Origin: Xanthobacter autotrophicus
GTDB lineage: Bacteria; Pseudomonadota; Alphaproteobacteria; Rhizobiales; Xanthobacteraceae
Assembly: GCF_030015065.1 (NCBI RefSeq)
Contig: NZ_JAIVFN010000037.1
Location: forward strand, 1 to 36,145
DNA length: 36,145 nucleotides
Direction: 5' to 3'
Below, in pieces: positions 1 to 7,139 of this stretch (positions are counted from its first letter, which is position 1; the number at the start of each line of letters is the position of its first letter). The notes under the pieces are model-generated. The model did no database searches and was not told where the DNA came from. It saw nothing but the letters and a program-made list of their open reading frames with translations. Made by a program: the position numbers and the translations under genes.

Positions 1-1166
1 GCGGTGGCGGTGGCGGAGGTGGCGGCTCGGGCCCGTCCGCGAAGACGGAAGGCGACGAGGAGGGCGACGACGACACCAGCCGCAACCGGCCGCCCCGGGT
101 CGGTGACCCGGTCGCGCTACCGAACATCTCGGTGGCGCAGGCGGTCTTCATTCCCCTTGCCGCCCTGCTGGCCGGCGCCAGCGATCCCGACGGACAGGCG
201 CTGGAGGTCCAGAAGCTCGTCGCCTCCGCCGGCATGCTGGTTCCCGCCAAGGGAGGCTGGGTCTATCTCGCGCCGGCCGCCGCGACGGAGCGTGTCACCC
301 TCAGCTACGTGGTGTCGGACGGCGTCGAAGGCGTACCGCAGCACGCCGTGTTCGAGATCGACCCCGAAGGCATCGAGGCCAGCGGCCTCGACCTGCCGTC
401 GGCCACCTTCGCCGCCCTCCCCGCCGCAAACCGGGAGGAGCCGGACGAGCCGAACGCGGACGCCGCCGGCCTTGCCCTTGCCGGGCTCGCCTCGGTCAGG
501 ACCGCGGCCGGCCAGCCCGGCCCGGCGGGCACCGATACCGTGGGCGCCGAGGCGTCCGCCGCCGGGACGCCTGCGGCCGACACGGTCTCGTCCGGGACCG
601 TCGTCGCGGAGGCCGCGCCCGCCGCCGAGAACGTCTCCGTCGCCAGCGGGGGCGATATGGCTGCGTCGGCCGCAGGCGACCCGGCCGTCGTCGCCGCGCC
701 CGCCGCGATCGAGACCGCTCCGGTGGAGGTCGCGACCACGCCGGCGGTGAGCGAGCAGCAGGCCATGGAGCAGGCCATCCTTGCCCAGCCGGTCACCGGC
801 ACCGCGAGCGCGGACTCCGGTGCAGATGCCGCCGTCACGCAGGCCGAAGGCGATACCTTCGTCTTCGCGGCAGCGGCGACCTCGGACCCGCCCCCGCAAT
901 CGGTGAGCCAGATCGTGGAGCTCCAGGTGGGCGATCAGCTCCAGGTCAAGGACGAGCTGGCCGCGGAGAGCCCTTCCGCCGCGGCGGGAGATCCCGACCA
1001 GCTGTTCGCCGACACCTATGGCGAGGGCGGCGAGACCCGACCCTATGCATTCCAGGCGGAGGCGGCGCCGCTCACCGGCTCCGCTTCTTCCGATTTGGTC
1101 GCGACGCCGGACGACACCGACGCCGCGCCACCGGTCCCCACCGCCGACGCGCTGGCGCTGGCCTGA
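1..1166 (+). CDS. Cadherin-like domain protein, 5'-truncated
   Basis: The open frame is already running at the left edge (first full codon at base 3), so the true start lies outside the window. The visible part opens with an eight-glycine run, then an acidic linker, then a segment RPPRVGDPVALPNISV...AGASDPDGQAL followed by LSYVVSDGVEGV, which is the pattern of bacterial cadherin-like / Ig-like repeats found in large exported adhesins. The last ~270 residues are Ala/Pro/Glu-rich, low in complexity, and show no membrane segment. The stop is 12 bp before an HlyD-type adaptor, which fits a type I secreted or surface protein encoded with its export machinery. That role is inferred from the neighbour. 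No RTX nonapeptides are visible in this part. Function otherwise unknown. Confidence 0.7.
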   Translation, partial: GGGGGGGGSGPSAKTEGDEEGDDDTSRNRPPRVGDPVALPNISVAQAVFIPLAALLAGASDPDGQALEVQKLVASAGMLVPAKGGWVYLAPAAATERVTLSYVVSDGVEGVPQHAVFEIDPEGIEASGLDLPSATFAALPAANREEPDEPNADAAGLALAGLASVRTAAGQPGPAGTDTVGAEASAAGTPAADTVSSGTVVAEAAPAAENVSVASGGDMAASAAGDPAVVAAPAAIETAPVEVATTPAVSEQQAMEQAILAQPVTGTASADSGADAAVTQAEGDTFVFAAAATSDPPPQSVSQIVELQVGDQLQVKDELAAESPSAAAGDPDQLFADTYGEGGETRPYAFQAEAAPLTGSASSDLVATPDDTDAAPPVPTADALALA

Positions 1167-1178
1167 CGGAGAACCGCC

Positions 1179-2489
1179 ATGAGCAAGGAGAGCGATCTGT
1201 CCCGCGACGAGCCCATCTTCCAGCTGCGTCGCCATGTGGTCGCCGGACTCGCGCTGGGGGTGCTGCTGTTCGCCGGCTGCGGCGGCTGGGCGGCCTCCGC
1301 GCGACTCAACGGGGCCGTGATCGCGCAGGGCACGGTGACGGTGGACCAGAACCTCAAGGAGGTGCAGCACCGCGACGGCGGCATCGTCGCCGAGATCGCC
1401 GTGAAGCAGGGCGACCTTGTCCAGGCCGGCCAGATGCTGCTGCGGCTCGACGACACCGCCTCGCGGGCGGAACTGTCCATCGTGCGGGTGCAGCTCATCG
1501 AGCTTCTGGTGCGTCGCGCCCGCCTCATCGCCGAGCGCGACGGGCTGGAGCGCATCGAGTTTCCCAAGGAGATCCACGCCCTCTCGCCGGACGTGGCGCT
1601 GGTGCTGCGCGACGAGACCCGCCTGTTCGACGGCAACCGCTTCACCCGCCGGAGCCAGGCCGAGCAGCTGGAGCTTGCCATCGCCCAGACCGGGGAGGAG
1701 ATCCGCGGCCTCGACGCCCGCCGCTCCGCCAAGATCGAGGAGACGGAGTTGCTCGCCCTGGAGCGCGAAAAGGTGGTCTACCTGTTCAATAAGGGCCTCA
1801 CCGACGGCAGCCGCGTCCACGCCCTCAACCGGGAATGGGCGCGGATCAACGGCGAGAAAGGCGAGATCGAGGCCTCCATGGCCCGCGCGAACGTGCGCAT
1901 CACCGATGCCCGCCTGCAGATCATCGCCCTCGACCAGAATGCCCGCACCGACGCGCAGCGCGAGCTGAGGACGCTCGATTCCCGCATCTCCGAGCTGAAC
2001 GACCGGCGCATGGTGATCGAGGACCGGCTGTCCCGCACCGAGCTGCGCGCTCCTTTGACCGGCCGGGTGAACGAATTGAGCGTCTACACCATCGGCGGCG
2101 TCATCACGCCGGCCGCGAAGGTGGTGACGCTGGTGCCCGCCGAGGCCCGGCTGCGGGTGGAGGCCAAGGTGACGCCCACCGACATCGACCAGGTGGAGCG
2201 CGGCCAGCCCGCCCGGCTGCGCTTCTCGGCCTTCAACCAGAACACCACGCCCGAGCTGCGCGGGCGGGTGGCGCAGGTCTCGCCGGCCACCATCCGCGAT
2301 CCGGTGGGCGGAACGGTGTCCTATATCGTGGAGATCGCCATCGACGACGACCTGTCGAAGCTGGGCGACCGCGAGCTGGTGCCGGGCATGCCGGTGGAGG
2401 TCTTCATATCCGGCATGGAACGCACCGCCATCGCCTATCTGGCGAAACCGCTGATGGACCACTTCAACCGGGCGTTCCGGGAGCAGTGA
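1179..2489 (+). CDS. HlyD-family type I secretion periplasmic adaptor
   Basis: 436 residues, the usual length for PrtE/HlyD-type membrane fusion proteins. A short cytoplasmic N-terminus is followed by one membrane segment (about residues 20-42, AGLALGVLLFAGCGGWAAS), then a lipoyl-like half (GTVTVDQNLKEVQHRDGGIV, VKQGDLVQAGQMLLRLDDT), a long alpha-helical hairpin (about 110-280) and the second lipoyl half plus beta-barrel (LRAPLTGRVNELSVYTIGG, PGMPVEVFISG). Such adaptors bridge an inner-membrane ABC exporter to a TolC-like outer-membrane channel. A GGAG ribosome site lies 7 nt before the ATG. It sits 12 bp after the cadherin-like gene; no ABC exporter gene is visible, so that is probably upstream of the window. 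Family assignment is firm; the cargo is inference. Confidence 0.93.
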   Translation: MSKESDLSRDEPIFQLRRHVVAGLALGVLLFAGCGGWAASARLNGAVIAQGTVTVDQNLKEVQHRDGGIVAEIAVKQGDLVQAGQMLLRLDDTASRAELSIVRVQLIELLVRRARLIAERDGLERIEFPKEIHALSPDVALVLRDETRLFDGNRFTRRSQAEQLELAIAQTGEEIRGLDARRSAKIEETELLALEREKVVYLFNKGLTDGSRVHALNREWARINGEKGEIEASMARANVRITDARLQIIALDQNARTDAQRELRTLDSRISELNDRRMVIEDRLSRTELRAPLTGRVNELSVYTIGGVITPAAKVVTLVPAEARLRVEAKVTPTDIDQVERGQPARLRFSAFNQNTTPELRGRVAQVSPATIRDPVGGTVSYIVEIAIDDDLSKLGDRELVPGMPVEVFISGMERTAIAYLAKPLMDHFNRAFREQ

Positions 2490-2499
2490 GCCGGATGGC

Positions 2500-3177
2500 T
2501 CAGGAGCGGCGCTGGGCGGCGGCGCCGCCGGCCGGGGCCCCGCCGCCGAGATTCTGCGCGGCGATGACCACCTCGACGCGGTTGCGTGCATGCAGCTTCT
2601 GCATGAGGGTGGACATGTAGCCCTTCACCGTCTTCTCGCTGAGGGCAAGGGCACGTGCGATCTCGCTGTTCTTCTTGCCGAGGAGCAGGAGCTGGACGAT
2701 CTGGTCCTCGCGGATGGACAGGTGCATGGCCTGCCGGGCGCGCTGCTGCCGGGCCCTGGCCTCCAGCTCGGCGATGATGCGCGCGGCGAAGCTCGGGGTG
2801 ATGTAGGTCTCCCCCGCCATGGCGCAGGTGATGGCCTGCACCAGGTCCGCCTGCGGGGATCCCTTGAGGACAAAGGCCGACGCGCCGGCGCTGAGCGCCC
2901 TGGCGGCCAGCTCCGCGCTGTTGGAGGCGGTGAAGATCACGATGCTGGTCGTCGGGAAGGTCTCGCGCACAGTGGCGACCGCGCCGATCACGTCGCCCTG
3001 CATGGTGAGGTCGACCACGATCACATCGGGCTGGTGGCCTTGCGCGGTCCCGACAATGTCGCCCACGCCGCAGCCGGTAGAGACGACGTTGAACATTCCC
3101 GTCTTCTCGAGAACCGCCACGATACCTTCGACAACGATGGGATGGTCGTCCACGACCGCGACCGAAATTGCGCACAC
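2500..3177 (-). CDS. NarL/LuxR-family response regulator
   Basis: 225 residues with the two-domain layout of NarL-type regulators. The N-terminal receiver has the acidic pair D10-D11, the phosphoacceptor D56 in VVDLT, the switch residue T83 and the conserved K105 (VLKG). The C-terminal LuxR-type helix-turn-helix spans about 155-210 (LLLLGKKNSEIARALALSEKTVKGYMSTLMQKL). The N-terminal Cys-rich start and the GGGAPAGGAAAQ tail are not family features. Translation starts at a GTG, with GGGAG 8 nt upstream. It is convergent with the HlyD gene (10 bp apart) and divergent from parE. No histidine kinase is adjacent, so it is an orphan here and its signal and targets cannot be read from the sequence. 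Confidence 0.92.
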   Translation of the reverse strand: MCAISVAVVDDHPIVVEGIVAVLEKTGMFNVVSTGCGVGDIVGTAQGHQPDVIVVDLTMQGDVIGAVATVRETFPTTSIVIFTASNSAELAARALSAGASAFVLKGSPQADLVQAITCAMAGETYITPSFAARIIAELEARARQQRARQAMHLSIREDQIVQLLLLGKKNSEIARALALSEKTVKGYMSTLMQKLHARNRVEVVIAAQNLGGGAPAGGAAAQRRS

Positions 3178-3215
3178 GCTACATACTCCCGGGCTGCAAC
3201 CCGTCGAGGCACTTC

Positions 3216-3243
3216 ACTATAGACATGAAAGAAAAACGTTCAA
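3216..3243 (-). promoter_or_regulatory. Putative sigma70-type promoter of the response regulator
   Basis: On the minus strand, TTGAAC (bases 3243-3238) and TATAGT (3221-3216) are separated by 16 nt in an AT-rich patch. Transcription would start near 3209, about 30 nt before the GTG start at 3177. Seen by eye; no transcript data. Confidence 0.55.
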
Positions 3244-3435
3244 GTTCTCAAATTGCAATACCGAAATCGGGCAAAGCGGTACTATTTGCCCACAAACATG
3301 ATTACATTTGCGACACTTGTTTGTCAGCATTTGCTGCATTGCATCGCAGCATTTCCATTTTTGCTTCGCGAAAGAGCGCGGCATCATCCATGATCATCTT
3401 CACGCCGCGGGATCGGCCGCCCCCCCGGGGGGCAT

Positions 3436-3474
3436 GCCTGCCGGACGCAAGGCCCGGGCTTGCGTCCGGCAGGC
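3436..3474. repeat. Perfect 16-bp inverted repeat, 7-nt loop
   Basis: GCCTGCCGGACGCAAG (3436-3451) is exactly complementary to 3459-3474, with the loop GCCCGGG. It lies in the region between the divergent response-regulator and parE genes, about 100 bp before the parE start. There is no T-run on either side, so it does not look like an intrinsic terminator. It could be an operator, a dispersed palindromic repeat, or an RNA hairpin in the parE leader. Confidence 0.8.
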
Positions 3475-3577
3475 CGGCGCCCCACTCTCTGGCCGCGGCA
3501 TGATGCGCCGCACCCTGGCGGAGCCGACGCGACGATTCGCACTGCCCTCGCCCCTTCACTTCGGCTAATCAGGTCCC

Positions 3578-5611
3578 ATGTCCCAATCCGACGATCTCTT
3601 CGGCTCCACCCCGCGTCAGAAGCCCGCCGGCAAGTCGGCCAAGGCCACCGCCGCGGTTCCCGCCATGGCCGCCGACTACACCGCCGCCCACATCGAGGTG
3701 CTGGAGGGGCTGGAGCCGGTGCGCCGCCGCCCCGGCATGTATATCGGCGGCACGGACACGAAGGCGCTGCACCACCTCTTCGCCGAGGTGATCGACAATT
3801 CCATGGACGAGGCGGTGGCCGGGCACGCCAGCTTCATCGAGGTGCAGCTCGGCGCTGACGGCTACCTCACCGTCTCCGACAACGGGCGTGGCATTCCGGT
3901 GGAGGAGCACCCCAAGTTCCCCGGCAAATCGGCCCTTGAGGTCATCATGACCACGCTGCATGCCGGCGGAAAGTTCGACAGCAAGGTCTACGAGACCTCC
4001 GGCGGCCTCCACGGCGTCGGCGTGTCGGTCGTGAACGCGCTCTCGGACGACCTCGAGGTGGAGGTGGCGCGGGGCCAGACCCTCTATCGCCAAAGCTTTT
4101 CCAAGGGCGTGCCCCAGGGCAAGCTGAAGGAAGTCGGCCGCATCACCAACCGGCGCGGCACCCGCGTGCGCTTCCATCCCGACCCCGAGATCTTCGGCCC
4201 GTCCGCCCGCTTCGAGCCGGCCCGGGTGTTTCGCATGGCGCGGTCCAAGGCCTACCTGTTCGGGGGCGTGGAAATCCGCTGGTCGTGCGATCCCGAGTTG
4301 CTGAAGGGCGTGGAGGGCGTTCCCGAGAAGACCAGCTTCCGCTTCCCCGGCGGCCTGCGCGACTATCTCGCCGCCGACCTCGACGGCCAGACGCTGGTGC
4401 ACCAGGACATCTTCTCCGGCCGCATCACCAAGCCCGGCGGCCACGGCTCGGTGGAATGGGCCGTGGCGTGGGTGGCGGATGCGGACGGCGGCATCTCCTC
4501 CTACTGCAACACCATCCCGACGCCCGACGGCGGCACCCATGAGAATGGCCTGAGGGCCGTGCTGCTCAAGGGGCTGAAGGACCACGCCGAGCGCTCCGGC
4601 CAGGGCAAGCGCGGCTCGGTCATCACCGGCGACGACGTGACCACCGGCTGCGCCGCCATGCTCTCCGTGTTCGTGCGCGAGCCGGAATTCCAGGGCCAGA
4701 CCAAGGACCGGCTCGCCACCGCCGAGGCGGCGCGCATCGTGGAACAGGGCCTGCGCGACCCGTTCGACCACTGGCTCGCCGCCAATCCGGTGCAGGCCGG
4801 CCGGCTGCTGGAGCACGTCATCGACCGCGCCGAGGAGCGCCTGCGCCGCAAGCAGGAGAAGGAAGTCTCCCGCAAGACCGCCGTGCGCAAGCTGCGCCTG
4901 CCGGGCAAGCTCGCCGACTGCTCCAATACCGAGGCGGCCGGCTCGGAGATCTTCATCGTCGAGGGCGATTCGGCCGGCGGCTCGGCCAAGCAGGCCCGCG
5001 ACCGCAAGACCCAGGCTGTGCTGCCCCTGCGCGGCAAGATCCTGAACGTCGCCAGCGCCACCCGCGACAAGCTCGCCCAGAACCAGCAGCTCGCCGATCT
5101 CGGCCAGGCGCTGGGCTGCGGCACGCTCTCCCACTACCGCGACGCGGACCTGCGCTACGAGAGGGTCATCATCATGACCGACGCGGACGTGGACGGGGCG
5201 CACATCGCCTCCCTCCTCGTCACCTTTTTCTTCCGCCAGATGCCGAAGCTGATCGAGGACGGCCACCTCTTCCTGGCCGTGCCGCCGCTCTACCGCATCA
5301 CGCAAGGCGCCAAGACGCTCTATGCGCGCGACGACGCCCACCGCGAAAAGCTGCTGAAGAAGGAATTCACCGGCAAGGGCAAGGTGGAGGTGGGCCGCTT
5401 CAAGGGCCTCGGCGAGATGATGCCGGCGCAGCTGAAGGAAACCACCATGGACCCGAAGACCCGCACGCTCCAGCGCGTCACCATCGAGGATGCCGAGCGG
5501 GCCGCCACCATCGACCTGGTGGAACGGCTCATGGGCAACAAGCCCGAGGCGCGCTTCGCCTTCATCTCCGAGCGGGCCGCCTTCGCCGGCGAGGAGATGC
5601 TCGACATCTGA
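3578..5611 (+). CDS. parE: DNA topoisomerase IV subunit B
   Basis: 677 residues. With ParC it forms topoisomerase IV, which unlinks daughter chromosomes using ATP. The GHKL ATPase domain comes first: E70 with D73-N74 (AEVIDNSMDEA), DNGRGIP at 101-107, and the ATP lid GGLHGVG at 142-148. The transducer follows, then the TOPRIM domain with EGDSAGGSAKQ (catalytic E462) and DADVDGAH (D535, D537, D539), and the C-terminal QLKETTMDP region. The N-terminal run IEVLEGLEPVRRRPGMYIGG and the absence of a GyrB-type insertion point to ParE rather than GyrB; this is judged by eye. The start ATG gives an Ala/Lys-rich 30-residue leader typical of rhizobial ParE. parC is not in the window. Confidence 0.93.
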   Translation: MSQSDDLFGSTPRQKPAGKSAKATAAVPAMAADYTAAHIEVLEGLEPVRRRPGMYIGGTDTKALHHLFAEVIDNSMDEAVAGHASFIEVQLGADGYLTVSDNGRGIPVEEHPKFPGKSALEVIMTTLHAGGKFDSKVYETSGGLHGVGVSVVNALSDDLEVEVARGQTLYRQSFSKGVPQGKLKEVGRITNRRGTRVRFHPDPEIFGPSARFEPARVFRMARSKAYLFGGVEIRWSCDPELLKGVEGVPEKTSFRFPGGLRDYLAADLDGQTLVHQDIFSGRITKPGGHGSVEWAVAWVADADGGISSYCNTIPTPDGGTHENGLRAVLLKGLKDHAERSGQGKRGSVITGDDVTTGCAAMLSVFVREPEFQGQTKDRLATAEAARIVEQGLRDPFDHWLAANPVQAGRLLEHVIDRAEERLRRKQEKEVSRKTAVRKLRLPGKLADCSNTEAAGSEIFIVEGDSAGGSAKQARDRKTQAVLPLRGKILNVASATRDKLAQNQQLADLGQALGCGTLSHYRDADLRYERVIIMTDADVDGAHIASLLVTFFFRQMPKLIEDGHLFLAVPPLYRITQGAKTLYARDDAHREKLLKKEFTGKGKVEVGRFKGLGEMMPAQLKETTMDPKTRTLQRVTIEDAERAATIDLVERLMGNKPEARFAFISERAAFAGEEMLDI

Positions 5612-5631
5612 GGCGCGGGCTGCCCCGCGCC
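5612..5631. terminator. Hairpin between convergent parE and MFS genes
   Basis: GGCGCGGG (5612-5619), a 4-nt loop and CCCGCGCC (5624-5631) form a perfect 8-bp GC stem starting one base after the parE stop. No poly-T tract follows in either direction, so termination would be weak or Rho-assisted. Confidence 0.4.
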
Positions 5632-5643
5632 AACCCGTCGTGT

Positions 5644-6801
5644 TCAGGCCGCAGCCTTGGCCTTGCGGGGCGGCAGGAGGCTGGCAGGTGCCGCGAGGAT
5701 CAGCATGCCCAGCCCCGCCAGGGCGAAAACCGGCGCCGCGCCGAGGACGCCCGCCGCCTGGGCGAGGATGACGGCGCCCACCGCCTGCCCCACGAAGAAG
5801 GCCGAGGCGAACAGGGACACCGCCGAGCCCCGCGCCTCCGCCGACAGCTCGGTGGCGAGGATCTGCAGCACGTTGTGGATCATGTAGAAGGCGAACCCGG
5901 ACGCGGCGAACAGCGCCACCACCACCGGCAGGTTCGGCCCCACCGCAGCCGCACCGAACAGGATGCCGACACCGGCGGCCCCGGCCCCGATCATGCCGGC
6001 GAGGCCGAGGCGGCGCACCAGGACCGGCACCGCGAAGGTATAGAAGGCTCCGCCGATGGCGAAGGCGCCCAGAACGAGGCCGGCTTCCACCGCATCCCCG
6101 AGGCCGTGCTCCACCATCAGCGGCGCGGCCAGCGGGAACACGCCGAAGGTGAGCGCGCCTTCCACCGCCACCACCGCATAGACCTTGATGGACAAGGGGT
6201 TTTTCAGCACCGTGCCATAGCGGGCGAGGGCCGCGCCGAACGACAAAGGCTGGCGCTGGCGCTCCTCCGTGATCCCCACCATCGCCGACAGGAAGGCCAC
6301 GGCCGCCACGCCGAAGGCGCACCAGAACACCGGCCGCCACCCCGCATATTCGGCGATGAAGCCCGCCGCCGCCGAACCCACCAGCTGGCCCAGCACCAAG
6401 GCGAGCAGCACCCGGCTCAGCGCCAGCGGGCGCATCTCGAAGGAGACGCGGTCGCCCACGGTGGCGAGCACGACCGGGATGACGCCGCCCGCGAACGCCC
6501 CCGACAGCATCCGCGCCGCCAGCAGTTCCGGGTGGCCGGGAACCAGCGCCGAGACCGCCAGCCCCACCGCCAGCATGGCAAGATTGAAGCGGATGAGCCG
6601 CACCTTGCCCACCGCATCCCCGATGGGGCCGAACAGCAGCTGCATGGTGGCGTAAGGCAGGGTGAAGGCGCTGGCGAGCAGCGCCACTTCCTGCAGCGTC
6701 ACATTGAGGTCCGCAGCGAGGATGTTCAGCATGGGATCGACCGCGCGCATGGAGAACGCGCTCGCGAACGCCGCGAGGCCGAGAACGAGGAGGAAGGGCA
6801 T
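5644..6801 (-). CDS. MFS transporter
   Basis: 385 residues from the ATG at 6801, with about 12 hydrophobic membrane segments. The loop between segments 2 and 3 carries a degenerate MFS signature A (FGPIGDAVGKVRLIRF), and the protein ends in a basic PPRKAKAAA tail. Such proteins are secondary transporters of the inner membrane; the substrate (drug efflux, sugar or other) cannot be told. The frame extends to a GTG at 6894, but those extra 31 residues are polar and basic, unlike a transporter N-terminus, so the ATG just before the first hydrophobic segment is preferred. It is convergent with parE and divergent from the helicase. Confidence 0.85.
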   Translation of the reverse strand: MPFLLVLGLAAFASAFSMRAVDPMLNILAADLNVTLQEVALLASAFTLPYATMQLLFGPIGDAVGKVRLIRFNLAMLAVGLAVSALVPGHPELLAARMLSGAFAGGVIPVVLATVGDRVSFEMRPLALSRVLLALVLGQLVGSAAAGFIAEYAGWRPVFWCAFGVAAVAFLSAMVGITEERQRQPLSFGAALARYGTVLKNPLSIKVYAVVAVEGALTFGVFPLAAPLMVEHGLGDAVEAGLVLGAFAIGGAFYTFAVPVLVRRLGLAGMIGAGAAGVGILFGAAAVGPNLPVVVALFAASGFAFYMIHNVLQILATELSAEARGSAVSLFASAFFVGQAVGAVILAQAAGVLGAAPVFALAGLGMLILAAPASLLPPRKAKAAA

Positions 6802-7139
6802 CGGGATTCGCCGCCGGACAAAGTGGGGCCATCCACTGCGGCGGGATGCCTCAGCGGTCAAGCCGTCAGACACGCCCGAAGCGCATGGCAGCACCCCCGC
6901 ACATTCGCCACACGCATGCCTCGCATGCCATCGGCCTTCAATCGGGCGGTACGCGGCGGGAATTTCCCTCCGCTCCGTAAACAGGACCGGAAAACATTGA
7001 CACGGCGCACAATTTTCTTATGTTGCTATGCGTCGTCCGAGATATGTCGAATCTAGCGCGCCGACCGACGACCCCTCGTCTGAGCCCGTACGGCACGGGA
7101 CGTTCGATCAGCGGTGCGCCGCCGCATCCAAAAGATGCA
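6802..7139. other. 338-bp divergent intergenic region and helicase leader
   Basis: No gene is supported here. It holds the helicase promoter at 6997-7024 and a leader of about 110 nt. A minus-strand promoter for the MFS gene must also lie here but is not obvious. Confidence 0.5.
6997..7024 (+). promoter_or_regulatory. Putative sigma70-type promoter of the DEAD-box helicase
   Basis: A perfect TTGACA (6997-7002) and TATGTT (7019-7024) are separated by 16 nt. Transcription would start near 7031, leaving a leader of about 110 nt before the ATG at 7140. The -10 box overlaps the upstream in-frame ATG at 7020, which argues against that ATG as the start. Confidence 0.65.

Larger units (their letters stand above)
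3178..3577. other. 400-bp divergent intergenic region (response regulator / parE)
   Basis: No gene is seen. The left half (about 3225-3395) is much richer in A+T than its surroundings and should hold promoters in both directions; only the minus-strand one is clear. A small inverted repeat TGCTGC/GCAGCA occurs at 3332-3351. The right half contains a perfect 16-bp palindrome, listed separately. I did not find a convincing parE promoter. Confidence 0.6.

Noticed and set aside
117-2591. Long minus-strand open frame opposite the cadherin-like and HlyD genes
   Set aside because: It is a by-product of high GC: His/Arg/Gly-rich, low in complexity, no domain, and fully opposite two genes with good protein features.
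3569-6832. Minus-strand open frame of 1087 codons across parE and the MFS gene
   Set aside because: It runs antisense to parE and out of frame with the MFS gene. The residues are Arg/Gly/His-rich with no family features.
6802-6894. N-terminal extension of the MFS protein from a GTG at 6894
   Set aside because: It adds a polar/basic stretch before the first membrane segment with no support. The ATG at 6801 fits better.
7020-7139. N-terminal extension of the helicase from the ATG at 7020
   Set aside because: The promoter -10 box covers that ATG, and the extra residues do not belong to the helicase fold.
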